Made by a program: the position numbers and the translations under genes. A stretch of DNA of 64,000 nt from Blasia pusilla (taxonomy: Eukaryota > Marchantiophyta > Marchantiopsida > Blasiales): assembly GCA_050084515.1 (NCBI GenBank), contig CM114273.1, positions 9,486,001 through 9,550,000 on the forward strand, read 5' to 3'. The notes under the pieces were generated by a model, which saw only the letters and a list, made by a program, of their open reading frames with translations, searched no databases and was not told the origin of the DNA. Of this stretch, positions 1 through 10,864 are shown one piece after another; positions within the stretch are counted from its first letter, which is position 1; each line of letters starts with the position of its first letter.

Positions 1-56
1 TGTAAAAAAAAAGAAAGCAGGTTCATGAGGAGAGAATTAGTGAGCTCCACACTGCC

Positions 57-1523
57 TGTAATGTACAAGAGTTTCTATTTTACAGTCGTTTAATAAGTGC
101 GATCCCCAAGAGGATCATTTTTTGATGAAAAGAGAGTTTGAAATTACAATTCTATTGTAATAGTTGTATTTAAAAAACCAACAAAGCTTTGTAACCTATA
201 AATATTCCCTTCTAATGCAATTCTAAGAACAACATCCAAATGTTTTGTCATGAATCTATTCTAACTTTTAGTCTTAATCAAATTCTGCACAGAGAAGGCT
301 CTCTCACAAATTGCAATACTCACATATTGTACCGTAGCAATATTGGCTAAAATAAGCAAGTTAGAAAACTTACATTGCAAGGAAGGGTTCCATTATGATT
401 TATATTCAATGTCTTATCAATATCTTTGGATCTTTCTTAGTACCAAAGTTTTTTTTCTCAATTCTCTCTAGTGGAGTTGACAGCAACTCAGGTAGATTTC
501 CTCTCGATATCAAGAAACCTCACAGAGACCTCAACATGAAAGTTGGTTTCTCCTACTTTCGGAACTAAATCCGTCTCGGCAGGTTACTCTTTGTCAAACA
601 GATTTCCTATAACTTTATGTTGATTATTTCATTGATGAGAAAAGTTTGCGTGATTCACTCTTCACTCTGCAGACCCAATAAGAATACTCAGACATAAGCA
701 TCGCACATCAGAAGGAATGAATGATTTCTTTACTACTCCATCAAGAATGAGAAAGCTTCAAAGTATATACAACCTCGAGAGGGTACTACAGCATGAGGAC
801 TTCGTAAGAGAATGATAATGATAGCTACTTTTATGCTTCTTAAATACTCTCTGAAGGCGGAGTGATCCAAAGATTCAAAGCATTTTTTATGAAGCTGGTG
901 GCTCTTCAACATTTGTAACTACCTAGATCTATGGTGCTCTTTGTTTTTCCTATGATCCCTATGAATCCGCAGAATAAAACTGTCATAACTACCAATTTGA
1001 TACAAAGGGTTGCGTCTTTTCCTATTCTAACTGTTCTAACTATGTGTCGCTTGAAATCATCGTCAATCTTAGCTTCGTTTCGCTGCTAAGTCAGGACCTC
1101 TTTTGCTTCGCTTGAGGACGAAGCTCTTTCTCCTCATCTGAAGACGAAGCGCTCCATTCTTTGTTCTTGTTCTAGGTGCTTCGTTCTTCGTGCTTTGTAC
1201 AAGAGCGAAGTACTTCTTTCTCTTCTTCTTCATGCTTCGTTATAGAGCGAAGCACTTGGTAGACAGAGCTTCCCTGAGCTTTGTTGTCGTTTTCCGAAGC
1301 TTCTTGCTGGGTCTTGAGACTTCGTTCTTTTATTCTCCTCTCCTCTTAGGCAAATCCTTGATTTTCTATCTCTCTGCCTTGTCCTTGGAGCTTTGTGATT
1401 CAATTTAATCTTACTCATTCCTTCCCATAATAATATATAATAATCAAAATCATAATGTATATACAAGTCTTCGTTGAATAAAAAAATATATTTCTTCAAA
1501 AGTACAAAATTGTGGGTATCACA
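57..1523 (-). repeat. 3' LTR of the first Ty3/gypsy element
   Basis: Direct repeat of 10865-12139 at high identity. It differs by an extra block of about 220 bp near 173-393, absent from the other LTRs of this family in the window, and lacks about 23 bp near 786. The segment 1070-1290 is crowded with CTTCG and CGAAG words in both orientations, giving many short potential stems; the same feature recurs in all family members. Confidence 0.93.
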
Positions 1524-1538
1524 TACCCCCTCCCTCAA
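1524..1538 (-). other. Polypurine tract
   Basis: The minus strand reads TTTGAGGGAGGGGGTA directly before the 3' LTR start TGTGATACCC. A purine run ending at the LTR is the plus-strand primer of LTR retrotransposons and confirms orientation. Confidence 0.8.
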
Positions 1539-1562
1539 ATGTGAGCCGCCCCGGCGAACACT

Positions 1563-2615
1563 TCAGGATGTTTCTTCTAACTCCATAAAAGTATCCTCTA
1601 AACTATCAAACTTAGGTGTAGGCACGAAACGACCGTGAATAGTAGAAGGTTTGTTGATAATGTTAGGGGTGTGATTGCGTATTCTTTCTCGCCATTTATT
1701 AACAACTAGCGTACTTCCTAATACTTTGTTCTGGACTAAGACATCGGATGGAGTAAATAGTGGAATTTCTTCAAAAGTAATCGAGAGGTTGGGAACAACT
1801 TCCGAGAGAGACTTCGTATGGTTGTCGAATTGGCGCTTCCAATGTTTGTTGACATAGTCGATCTCCTCGCTCATCTGTTGTTCAAAATTCTTGCTTGCTT
1901 TGTCAACTAACTCCTTGACATCTTTCGGGTCTAACTGTACTTCGTTGAGAAGCTTTTGTTCTACCTCCAAGACGACGATCCTCCCTGTAGCCTCCGACCA
2001 CTGCGCCACTAAGTCTCGGTTTGTTTCTTGATGTTCTTGAAGAAACTTCAAAGATTGAGCATGTTGTGTGGCTAATTTCTTGAATTCGTTGCTAACACGA
2101 TGCATTTGGTGTCGATATTTTTGAATCAGTTGCGAAGCTTCCTTGACCTGAGAAGCTAACTGATCAGCCCCACACTCTAGGTTAATCGCCAAGCTCTCCC
2201 ATTTGCGTCTGTTCCATGCTTTGTACTGACTCTGGACCAAGTCCCTTTGAACTTTGCGAAGCATCGTCTTCTTGTCTTCGAGTTCTTGATCCCGCAGCTA
2301 AAGATTTGCTTCCGCCACTTTGCGTTGTGCTTCGTTCTCTAACGAAGCTTGGACCCTACAGTTGAGGTCATCGAGGGCTTGTAAATACTTGTCCACCGTC
2401 GTTGTGTCTTCCGGGTGGAGAACATGTTGAAGTTGATTCATGACCGGGACAGCCAAATTCAAGAACAACACCATATCATTGGTTGTCTGGGACATGAGAC
2501 GAAGTGTAGGACGGTGATCGCTAGCACGAGGCGTCTTGTCGGAGTCCGCCTGAGTTGCGCATTCTGGTTCCGAGGGTGTTTTGAAATTGACCCTGCCGCG
2601 CTTTGGTCTTGGCAA
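1563..2615 (-). pseudogene. Extra 3' ORF with coiled coil
   Basis: One register from 2615 to 1563 with a single TAG near 2298. The first part is basic (PRPKRGRVNFKTPSE) and the second is a long helical, coiled-coil-like segment of about 150 residues, rich in Lys, Glu, Gln and Leu (for example SQLIQKYRHQMHRVSNEFKK and LLNEVQLDPKDVKELVDKA). It ends just before the polypurine tract, so it is the last gene of the element. No known enzyme motif is visible. A structural or nucleic-acid-associated role is possible but unproven. Confidence 0.55.
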
Positions 2616-2761
2616 GTCGGTGAACTCCTCGGCTTTCCCTGAAGCTGAAGTATGAGGATGTTGCTTTGGGGCTGCTTCGCGTGGCGGGGTGACTTCGCGG
2701 CTCCTACTAGTGACCGCTCTGCTCTTTCTTGGCAGGCGGACGGGAGTGACTTGCGACCAAT

Positions 2762-3583
2762 CTAGCGCCTCGTAGATCCCTGCTTATGAATATATAGATG
2801 GATTAAAAAAGGAGACAGAAATGACTTCGTGCTCGGATGAAGTGCTTCAAGCTTTGCGCGTACATGCCCGTCCACAAAAGAAGCAAAATCGACTTTCGGT
2901 GCTTCGGGGTCCAGGTGCTTATTCCCAAGGATATAACACATCTTGACGAGCTTATTCGTGAGGTAGTAAGAATGAGCAGGATAAAACAAAGTCATCACAT
3001 GCTTGCAAAACTGTCCAAACAATGGAGGTGACAGCGAAGTAGCCTTGTAGCCATTCGTGCCAAGGCGATCAGACGTTACACAACCGAGTGCCAACAAATC
3101 TTTGTGCTTTACCAATATTTTGGTGTCATACTCATACTCTGGAGTGGCTGGGAGCATATAAGTTGCTTGCCAGTCATCCGACGTCCATTGTTGTGGTTGA
3201 GCTCGATATCGAAGACCCTTTCTTCAAAACTTGGCTGCTGCAGTCGAGGATTGAAGCTCCCCAAGGAGTTCCCCGGATGTCAAGGTCCAATTTGCTTGAA
3301 AGAAAGTCTCCATAGATCGCTCTTCAAGCGCTTCGACCAACTCTAGTGACAACTTGACCATAGGCATGGCCACACTTTGCAGAATGGGCGTGGAGTCTTC
3401 ATCAGGCATGCTGGTAGGTCGATCTCGGTAAACGCCCCGCTTTGGTCTGCTACGCAACTTTGTGGTGACTCCGTCCATGAAAATACCCGCCTGGTTCAGT
3501 AGGGCGAGCGTTATCCGGGCTTTTGGTGTTGGCGTCGAGACTGCAACAGTCAGTTTGGCGTTTTGCCTCTTTGCGAAGCTCAA
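2762..3583 (-). pseudogene. Extra ORF downstream of integrase, first part
   Basis: Same minus-strand register as pol, with one internal stop at 3224. The predicted product has no domain I recognise for certain. Features are RPKRGVYRDRP (basic), and then a helical region around FGQFCKHVMTLFYPAHSYYLTNKLVKMC. Such ORFs between integrase and the 3' LTR occur in plant Athila/Tat elements and have been called env-like; here I see no clear signal peptide or membrane span, so env-like function is not supported. It could be a captured host segment. Confidence 0.55.
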
Positions 3584-3690
3584 AAACTCTCACGCTTTGC
3601 GCGTCTGCGAAGCTCCCATACCTCACGCTTTGCGCTTCAGCAAAGTTCCAGTATCCTCGCGCTTCGCCCTTTTGTGAAGCTTCAGGCAGT
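3573..3690. repeat. Short tandem repeat of about 45 bp, three copies
   Basis: Three degenerate copies of a unit containing GCGAAGCT followed by CTCACGCTTTGCGC lie in tandem at the start of the extra 3' ORF. They use the same CTTCG/CGAAG vocabulary as the LTR. Confidence 0.55.
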
Positions 3691-3850
3691 TGCTCACCTC
3701 TTCCCTCCGGTGTCAGTCCGGGTAGGGTTGAGGCTCATAATAATGCCGAACATGCATCCCATTGACACGAGTGGGCAGGGATTTGCCTTGTAAGGTCCCC
3801 AACTCTAGTGATCCGTTATCATAGATGGCCAATACCCAGTAGGGTCCCAT

Positions 3851-6622
3851 CTAGTTTAATTTTAACTTTCCGGGGAACTTTAGCCGCCGATTATCGTACA
3901 ACAGCACCAGGTCCCCAACGCTTATAGATTGCGGCCGGAGATGTCGATCGTAACGTTGCTTGCGTTTGTTTTGCACATGCTTTGTCTGGCGTAAAGCCAA
4001 CGTGCGTGCTTCCTCCAACGCAACTAAGGTCTCATTCCTTCCTTGGAAAACTTCGCCGACTGCCTTCGTTCTCGTTCCTTCCAACACTCGATAAGTGGGC
4101 AAAGCCCATTCAATAGGTGTTAAGGGATGAACGCCATAAGTGAGGAAGAACCGGGTATACTTTGTAGTAAACTTATTGGCTGTTCGGTATGCCCACAATG
4201 CCGTGGCGATTTTCATGTCCCAATCATAGGAATACGTTACCGTCAATCGATTCAATATCCGGCAGATCAGTCCGTTCAATTTTTCAGTCAACCCGTTGGC
4301 TTTAGGGTTGTAGGGCGTGGTCTTCCGATGCTTAATGAGAGAGTGTGACGTTAAAGACTGAAATGTCTGGTTCAGGAAATGAGTGCCTCGATCGTTTACT
4401 AGTTTCTACGGGCAGCCATATCGGGTGATAATCATTTCGTATAAAAATTTGGCCACAGCCTCACTATCATCTTTGCGCTTGGCCACCATCTCCACCATCT
4501 TGGTACAATAGTCGGTAGCTATCAAAAAATATTTTCCCCTTGTGTGGCAAGTAGCGGGGGAAATGGGGCCCACAAAGTCAATACCCTATTTTTCAAACGG
4601 CGCTTGCGGCATGATGGGTATCAAAGGCCACCTTGAGGTAGCTGTTGGTCAACCTGCTCTTTGGCATGCATCACAACTTTGGATAAAGTTACCTACATAT
4701 TTGTACATAGTTGGCCACCAATAACGTACGGCCAAAATTTTCTTAACGGTTTTTTTTACAGCGTAGTGTCCACCAAAATCAGCCGCATGCATGGCTCTAA
4801 TAACGTGGGGGATTTCTTCTGCTTCCAAGCATCGCCGATACTCTTCATCTGCACCTAATTTGAATAGTATCACCTGACATATCTCATATAGTCCTATCTT
4901 ATGCAAAAAGACTGCTCGTTCCTCTGCTGTCATAGGGGCGGGAAGTTGTAGAGTAATTAAAAAATGCAAAATATCTTCATAAAAGGATTGGCACAACCGG
5001 TCCTCCGTGATCTGGAACAGGTCTTCATCGGGAAAGGTGTCATCCACAGATTGTGTGAGGTCCGCGTTCGTCATCCTCAACCGGGAAAGAAAATCCGCAT
5101 TGGTATGAACCTTGTCGGCACGGGTAATGACATCGAATGTGAATTCTTGGAGCAACAGGATCCATCGCGCAATGCAACCTGACAGGTCTGCCTTAACCAT
5201 TAATGGTCGGAGCGGGAAATGATCTACATGGAAGACAAACTTGTACCCTAATAAATATTGTCGGAACTTTTTACACAAGAAGACCATGCCTAATGCCTCT
5301 CGTTTGGTTGTTGTATATTTCTACTCCGCTGAAGATAGTTGCCAGCCTACATAGTAAACCGGGAAATCATGTTTGTTCTCATCCAGTTGGCTGAGCACCA
5401 CTCCAATGGCAAACGAGGATGTGTCCACATATACGTGGAAGGGTTTGGTCCAATCGGGGGACCGAAGTACAGGAGCCTTTTGCAATGCTCCCTTTAAGGC
5501 GTCAAATGCTGCTTGGCAGGGTGGGGTCCACTCCCATTTGGTAGCTTTTTTAAGTAATGCGGTAAGAGCTCATGCTTTCACCGCATAATCCCTAATAAAC
5601 CGTCGGTAATATCCGACGTGTCCCAAGAATCCTCTTAATTCTCGGAGATTGGTGGATGGTTCCAATGCGATGATAATATCCACCTTGGCCTTGTCGACTT
5701 CAATTCCTTGAGCCGACACCCTTGTTTCATACAATTTTTCCGTATGGAGGGACAAATGCACTTTGCGACAACGAGCGAGGGTTAATTCTAATTTTTCCAA
5801 GTGTTCGGCCTCTGTACTGAAGATACAAAAGTCATCCAGGAAAATTTTAACAAACTTCCGCAGATACTCTGGGAAGATGGAGATCATCATCCGTTGGAAG
5901 GTAGGTGGCACATTGCACAACCCAAAGGGCATCACACAATACGCAAAAGTTCCCCAGTCCGTGGTGAAAGTTGTGAGGGGCCGATCTTTTTCTCGTATGG
6001 ATACCTGGTTATAACCCGAGTATCCATCCAAAAAAGTATAACGCTCGTGGCCGAAAACTTTGTCCAAAATACTGTCAGTGAAAGGTAGGGGGTGATGATC
6101 CTTTAAGGTGGCCGAATTCAATTTCTGATAATCCTGGCACACTCTGATTTTTCCCGTTTGTTTTTTGGGTACAATCACAATGGGCGACACCCACTCGCTA
6201 CTTAACACAGGATAAATTATTCCTGCCTCGAGACGCTGGTCGATTTTGTCCTTGACTAACAACGAGTACTTCGGGTTGAGGCGATACTACCTCATCCGTA
6301 CCGGGACCGCACCTTCTTTTAGGTCAATTCGATGTTCACCATACTGTGATGGAATGCCTGTCATTTCATCCATGGAGTATGCAAACACATACAAATACCC
6401 AAACAATAACCTTTTATACTTAATGAGTTTGATAGGAGGCAAATCCGCCAAGAGGCGTAGAGACTTATGACCTGTAATTAAGACATGTACGTAGTTCTTT
6501 TCTTGAACCATATTTTCTTTGAATTGGAATGTGCTATTACCCAGTTTCTCTTCCTCTCGGTTCGACTTCTGTTTGCTAGGTACCGACTCCTCGTCTATTT
6601 CGTAACATTCTAAATAATACAC
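3851..6622 (-). pseudogene. pol: pol: reverse transcriptase, RNase H and integrase of the first element
   Basis: One register is kept over ~2.7 kb with isolated stops near 6287, 5570, 4649, 4588 and 4408. RT (6262-5570) has SEWVSPIVIVPKK, LDGYSGYNQV and MPFGLCNVPPTFQRMM, then FLDDF at the polymerase Y/F-x-D-D site. RNase H begins after the 5570 stop and extends into 5287, with a motif near FVFHVDHFPLRPLM. The integrase HHCC finger is visible as HAADFGGHY and CDACQRAG, followed by the DDE core (GIDFVGP region near 4575) and a C-terminal segment to 3851 (NGLTEKLNG). Several stops sit where relatives have Arg or Trp, consistent with C-to-T or G-to-A change. Confidence 0.88.
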
Positions 6623-6733
6623 ATTGGACGAGGACTCAGTAGCTGTAGTCTGCTCTTGATCTTACGTATAGCCTTCATCGGTCGGTGGCGTTTCTCCTTG
6701 GGGTGGTCCTGATTTCCACGACAGCTTGATGAG

Positions 6734-7222
6734 TCATTTTGAGACCTGGCCCGGAGCCTGGAACGTGAATCGTCTCCTTTTCCAGTCCGTAGTCACTCTC
6801 GCACCGTACAGCCAGGGTCTTCCAATAAGCAAAGGATAGCCAGTGGCTGTTAGGGGCTGCAATACTAAGTAGTCCAACAGAAATAGCACCCCGCCGAGCA
6901 TGGTCGGGATCTGAGTGAGCTGTCCAAGGGGTCGCTTCCAGGACTGATCCGCAAACCGCAGATACTTGTCGGTGGGCTCGTACTCCATGTATCCTAGTGC
7001 TGGGGCCGTCTGTTCCGTCATAATGTTAATTCCACTTCCTGAGTCAATGGGGACCTTCTTAATGGTATGTCCCTCAATCTCCACTTCTACGTCTAGGGCT
7101 TCCAAATCTTCCACTTCGATACAGAACAGATCCACTACTAGTAGATTCTTTGCAGACTTCTTGGGTTTTCTGTGGCTTATCTTCCACTGCTGCAAACTTT
7201 TGCCATACATAGGGTTATCCAT
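6734..7222 (-). pseudogene. Retroviral-type aspartic protease of the first element
   Basis: The segment shows VPIDSGSGINIMTE, the catalytic D-[ST]-G of a retropepsin, and later PLLIGRPWLYGARVTTDW, the conserved LIGRPWL region of plant Ty3/gypsy proteases. The enzyme would cleave the gag-pol polyprotein. The frame ends in TGA at 6734-6736 but the same register resumes downstream as pol. Upstream it is separated from gag by the nested solo LTR. Confidence 0.85.
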
Positions 7223-7380
7223 TAATAATTGCAGCTAGGGTTATATTGGCCGGGGTTGATGCCAAGTCCCTGAGTAAGTCGTAGGCTTCTAAGACCAGAG
7301 GTGAGGTCACGATGGCTTGAACTGCCGGAATCTTTCCCGTTCTCGTTTTCTCTGTGGTATGCCTCCCTTTTGGCCCTTGG

Positions 7381-8383
7381 TGTCGCGACCCTCATGACCA
7401 AACAAGTGCCAAGCGGAACATCGGAACATTAGCGGGCTCACGCTAAGATGGTTTGCGCGTTGGAGTTGTCTCAAAGAGGAGACAAGAGACGAGACGCGAA
7501 CGAGGAGTCGCGTTTCAGGTGTTATGGTCGCGACTGAGAAACCTGGACCAAACGCGGAATGAGACTTGAAAGAAGTCGAGTCTAGGAAGTGGGTTGCCAA
7601 AGGGAAGATCCGGATTTGGAACGCCACTAGCGTTTGAGAGTTTCCGACTGTATTTATGGCCATAACTTTTAGCGCCGAGATGCGTTTGGAGCAAATAAGA
7701 GTGCGTTGGAAAGCTTATGGAGAGCCGGTCCAAACGCATCATAGATCGCTGCAAACGCATAAGCAGCGGCAGAGATACGACCCAAAAACGACTGTAAGTG
7801 GAGTCGGGTTGAGGGCCACAATGAACGGCCCGAACCTCTTTTCTCAAAGGGGAGGGGTTATTGGAGAACCCCAGAAGTACTAGTAAGGGGGAAGGTCTCC
7901 GAGAGTGCTTGGAATCCAAACCCCACTTTGGGCGCCGCAGGGCGGCTCAAGGGCACGGAACGGAATGCGAGTTTGGGGGTTGGGTTGGAAAACCTGCACC
8001 AAGTCCATTGAGGCGATTTTAGACATCCCTCTTGGATTCCACCCCGCAACTCAATTACTTGGGTCTCGGTTCGGAACTCACCCGAGGACCATTGAACAGT
8101 TGGGATCGCTAGGCGCGCAAGTGCCGTTTCAGATCCCTGGACTAACCAGGAAGTCTGTTCCAAGTCTTGAAGGACTTGCCATGTTTTGGAAGCTAGGAAC
8201 TAAGGAAGGTTGAGCTTGATGAGACGCCGAGTTGAGGACTCGGTGGGTTGGAACGCCGGTTGGCCTAAACCCGACTAACGAGAGTGCGTGTTTGGGTGCA
8301 GATTGGCGATGAGTTCGTGACCTACTGAACGCACGCTTCCGCAACACTAAAGATTGACGTTCAAGGAGAGTAGGGGCGCGACA
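7381..8383. mobile_element. Solo LTR (second LTR family) nested in the first element
   Basis: 1003-bp unit beginning TGTCGCGACC and ending GCGCGACA, flanked by a perfect 5-bp duplication CTTGG (7376-7380 and 8384-8388). It has no internal region and no coding capacity. A diverged copy lies at 40341-41368. The TG..CA ends and exact 5-bp duplication are the signature of a solo LTR left after LTR-LTR recombination. It interrupts the first element between nucleocapsid and protease, so it is younger than that insertion. Orientation cannot be decided without an internal domain. Confidence 0.88.
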
Positions 8384-8411
8384 CTTGGTCTTGGCGCACT
8401 TGAGCCCAAAC

Positions 8412-9228
8412 CTAGTCCTCGATATCCTGATGGAAGTACTTAGGGTAACTTTGATCGAAGGCCGGGTCAACATCATTTTTTAGGATGGCCTTCCCGGCGC
8501 GGAAGGCGTCGACACTTTTCGTCTTGGGGTCTTTAGCTTCTCGCGAAGACGAAGCACCTTTCCTTGCCTTGGGGGTCCCAGCGGTCTGATTCTTGGACCT
8601 TGTGGTGACAACAAGAATGGTGTTTTGGAGCTCCTTGGGCCAGTTCGATGATTCTTCGGCCGCCGTTCTGTCCGAGTCCTCCTCCCTGATAGTGACTCGC
8701 CTTGGCATGGGGGACCCTAACTTCCACTCGTACGAGTTGCACATTTACGTCATTCTTGGACTCTGGTTGGGCTGCTGGGGTGTTGACATACTTTACCAAC
8801 AACCGTGGGACCTTGGGCTCCAGACATTCCACTGGAGTGTGCCCGCCCTTCTTGCAATTTCTGCACAATGGATTGAGTCCTACTGGCCGCTTTGGATTTG
8901 GGCAATTATTAGCCCAGTGGTCAGCTGCCCCGCAATCATAACAACAATTCCTTTTTATGGGTGGGGTGAAGGCTTCCGCGCCCATAATCTGTCTTAGGGG
9001 TCTCTGTTCCCCGTATTCTGGAGGCAGATATCGGGTGATCCGACTTCGTCTGAGATTAGGTGGTGGCACAGCTTGAATTGCATAGCACCCTTCCCAGTGT
9101 TCGGGTTCATACCACCCTTCTTTTGTAGTTGGATCTTCTTGGATCCAATGTAAATCTCTCTGAGTATGACATTCCTGAGCAGTACGCCCTTCGGTTCCGC
9201 AGGTACTGCACCAGATGTTGGGCCTCAT
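8412..9228 (-). pseudogene. gag C-terminal nucleocapsid with zinc knuckles
   Basis: Continues gag in shifted registers. The 9228-8533 segment carries CYDCGAADHWANNC, a CX2CX4HX4C-type knuckle with slightly altered spacing, then CRNCKKGGHTPVEC, a perfect CX2CX4HX4C knuckle. Together they form a tandem nucleic-acid-binding nucleocapsid. The stretch 8744-8412 reads on in another frame, lysine/serine rich, and runs up to the target duplication of the nested solo LTR. The register changes show at least two indels. Confidence 0.75.
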
Positions 9229-9442
9229 CAGACTTGGTTGTCTTCTGGGATCCTTCTAGGCCGCCATATGTACCTTCAATTCCGCCATTTGTTTACTTAG
9301 CTCTTCGATGGCAGACTTGCCTGCCTTCCTCGCTCTCCCCCTTACTAGACTTTCTGATCGCTGGGGAAGGTGCTTTGTTGGTCGGGTTTTCCTTCGATGC
9401 TTGGGAGAGTGGTGGCGGGTGCTTTTCTTTTCCGTTTAGATT

Positions 9443-10699
9443 TTAAATCTTTTTCGGAGTCGAGGACTCCGAAGTGTCCCCAATAGAGGATTGACTGTCG
9501 GTGGAAGACGCTTCGTCCTCCGACAAAGCACTAGTTTGCAAAGAACCTCGTCGTTGATGACGCCGTCTTCGTGTTTTACGGGACTTCTTTGAGGCCTCGT
9601 ACGCCTCTGCGGAGGCTATGACTGCTTCCAGGGAATCTCGTTGGCCTAGACGGTAGTACCCGTCCATTTCGTTGGACAGTCCCGACACAAACCAATATAC
9701 CAATTATGAGGTAGTAGTGTGTTCAAGTTTATTCACCAGGCTTCGAAACCTTTGGGTGTATTCCTTGAGAGTTTCCTTCTTTTTACGTTTCAGGTCGCGA
9801 AGCTTTGTCAGAAGCCTGTCCTCGAACTCCAGGTCACGGAACTCATGAAGAAAGGCCTCAAGTACCTTTTTCCAGGTTTCCGTGACGTCCGCTCTGAGAC
9901 TCTCGTACCATTGGCTTGCTCGCTTCTTAAGCAGGCCAGGAAAGACTCGCAACAAATCCTCCTCTGCCCCTTCCCCATTAGCCTTGGCTACATGGGTAAA
10001 TGCAAGCACAAAGTTGTCAACATCATCTCGCCGTCCCCCTGCAAACGTGGGGTATCTTAGCAGCGTCTTCCTAGTGTTGGCCATTGGGAAATGTCTGCTG
10101 CTGGGTCCCGGGCTTGATGCTCATGCGGGAGGAGGCAGCGGTTCCGATCTAATTGATTTGGTCGGCTCCTCGTCCCCCGAGTGTCCAAAGGGATTCCAGG
10201 TTGACTCTTCGTCTGACTGCGAACTGGCAGGAGACCTGGTGGGGAGCGTATTCTTGTCCCTCTTCTTGCTCTTGGGCTTCGTGCGAAGACAAAGACTGGG
10301 AGACACCCGCGGAGGTCTCCAAGACGGGTGATCTTCTTGTTGGTTATTGTGTCGATCAACTCGCTGATCTCGCAAAGAGGTCCGGGAGAATTCCATGAGT
10401 CCCTTCTGGGATTCAGGAGCTTGCTTCCACACCCACGATCGCCACAAGGTAGGGGTCCATGGAGGGAAATTAGATCTTCCTAATTCCTAAAGCCTATAGG
10501 AGTGTGCAGGTGCTCTAAATCTTCCTGCCAGGTTTTCCTCCCATAAACAAAAGTACCGAGTCATCACTAAGTACAAATGACGTTCATGGGCGAAGCATCG
10601 TTCGGCGACTGGTTCTTTGACAATACTTATTAATTGTTCTATCTTTTCTAGCATCAATGCAGCAAACCGGTTGTTATCTTCTTTCATCCATCGTCTCAA
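9443..10699 (-). pseudogene. gag: gag (retrotrans_gag domain) of the first Ty3/gypsy element
   Basis: One minus-strand register runs from about 10699 to 9443 with stops near 10487, 10121 and 9704 (TAA). The 10084-9704 part is a typical plant retrotransposon gag: a FVLAFTHVAKANG-type helix, then KKRASQWYESL, then KETLKEYTQRFRSLVNKLE, which is the diagnostic region of the Pfam retrotrans_gag family. It continues past the TAA with VYWFVSGL and a basic tail rich in KSRKTRRRRHQRR. Gag forms the virus-like particle and packages element RNA. The stops mean this copy cannot make a full gag without readthrough. Confidence 0.85.
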
Positions 10700-10825
10700 G
10701 GGGATAGCTAGAGATAGCAGATGGTCTTCAGTAAGAACTAGCTGGTTGGGTCTTCTAGGAGACGAGGCTTCTTTCCCCGCTCACGGGTTCCCCATGTGTC
10801 TCTCTCCCTCTCCAGCAAAGCTTAT

Positions 10826-10845
10826 GATCCCCGGAAGCGGCGCCA
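10826..10845 (-). other. Primer binding site, tRNA-Asp-like
   Basis: On the minus strand this reads TGGCGCCGCTTCCGGGGATC. As I recall the plant tRNA-Asp(GUC) 3' end, 18 of 20 positions are complementary. It lies 19 bp inside the 5' LTR edge, within the spacer length seen in Athila-type elements. Confidence 0.75.
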
Positions 10846-10864
10846 AAAAGTTTCAGGTTCTCTA

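Noticed and set aside
1190-1538. Small ORFs in the LTRs on both strands
   Set aside because: No family resemblance; they are not conserved among the four LTRs and lie in the CTTCG-rich noncoding block.
2762-3157. Env-like glycoprotein gene
   Set aside because: No signal peptide, transmembrane span or glycoprotein pattern can be seen; only position suggests it.
7300-8476. Several open frames on both strands between nucleocapsid and protease
   Set aside because: They lie in a solo LTR (7381-8383) whose second copy at 40341-41368 does not keep the same frames.
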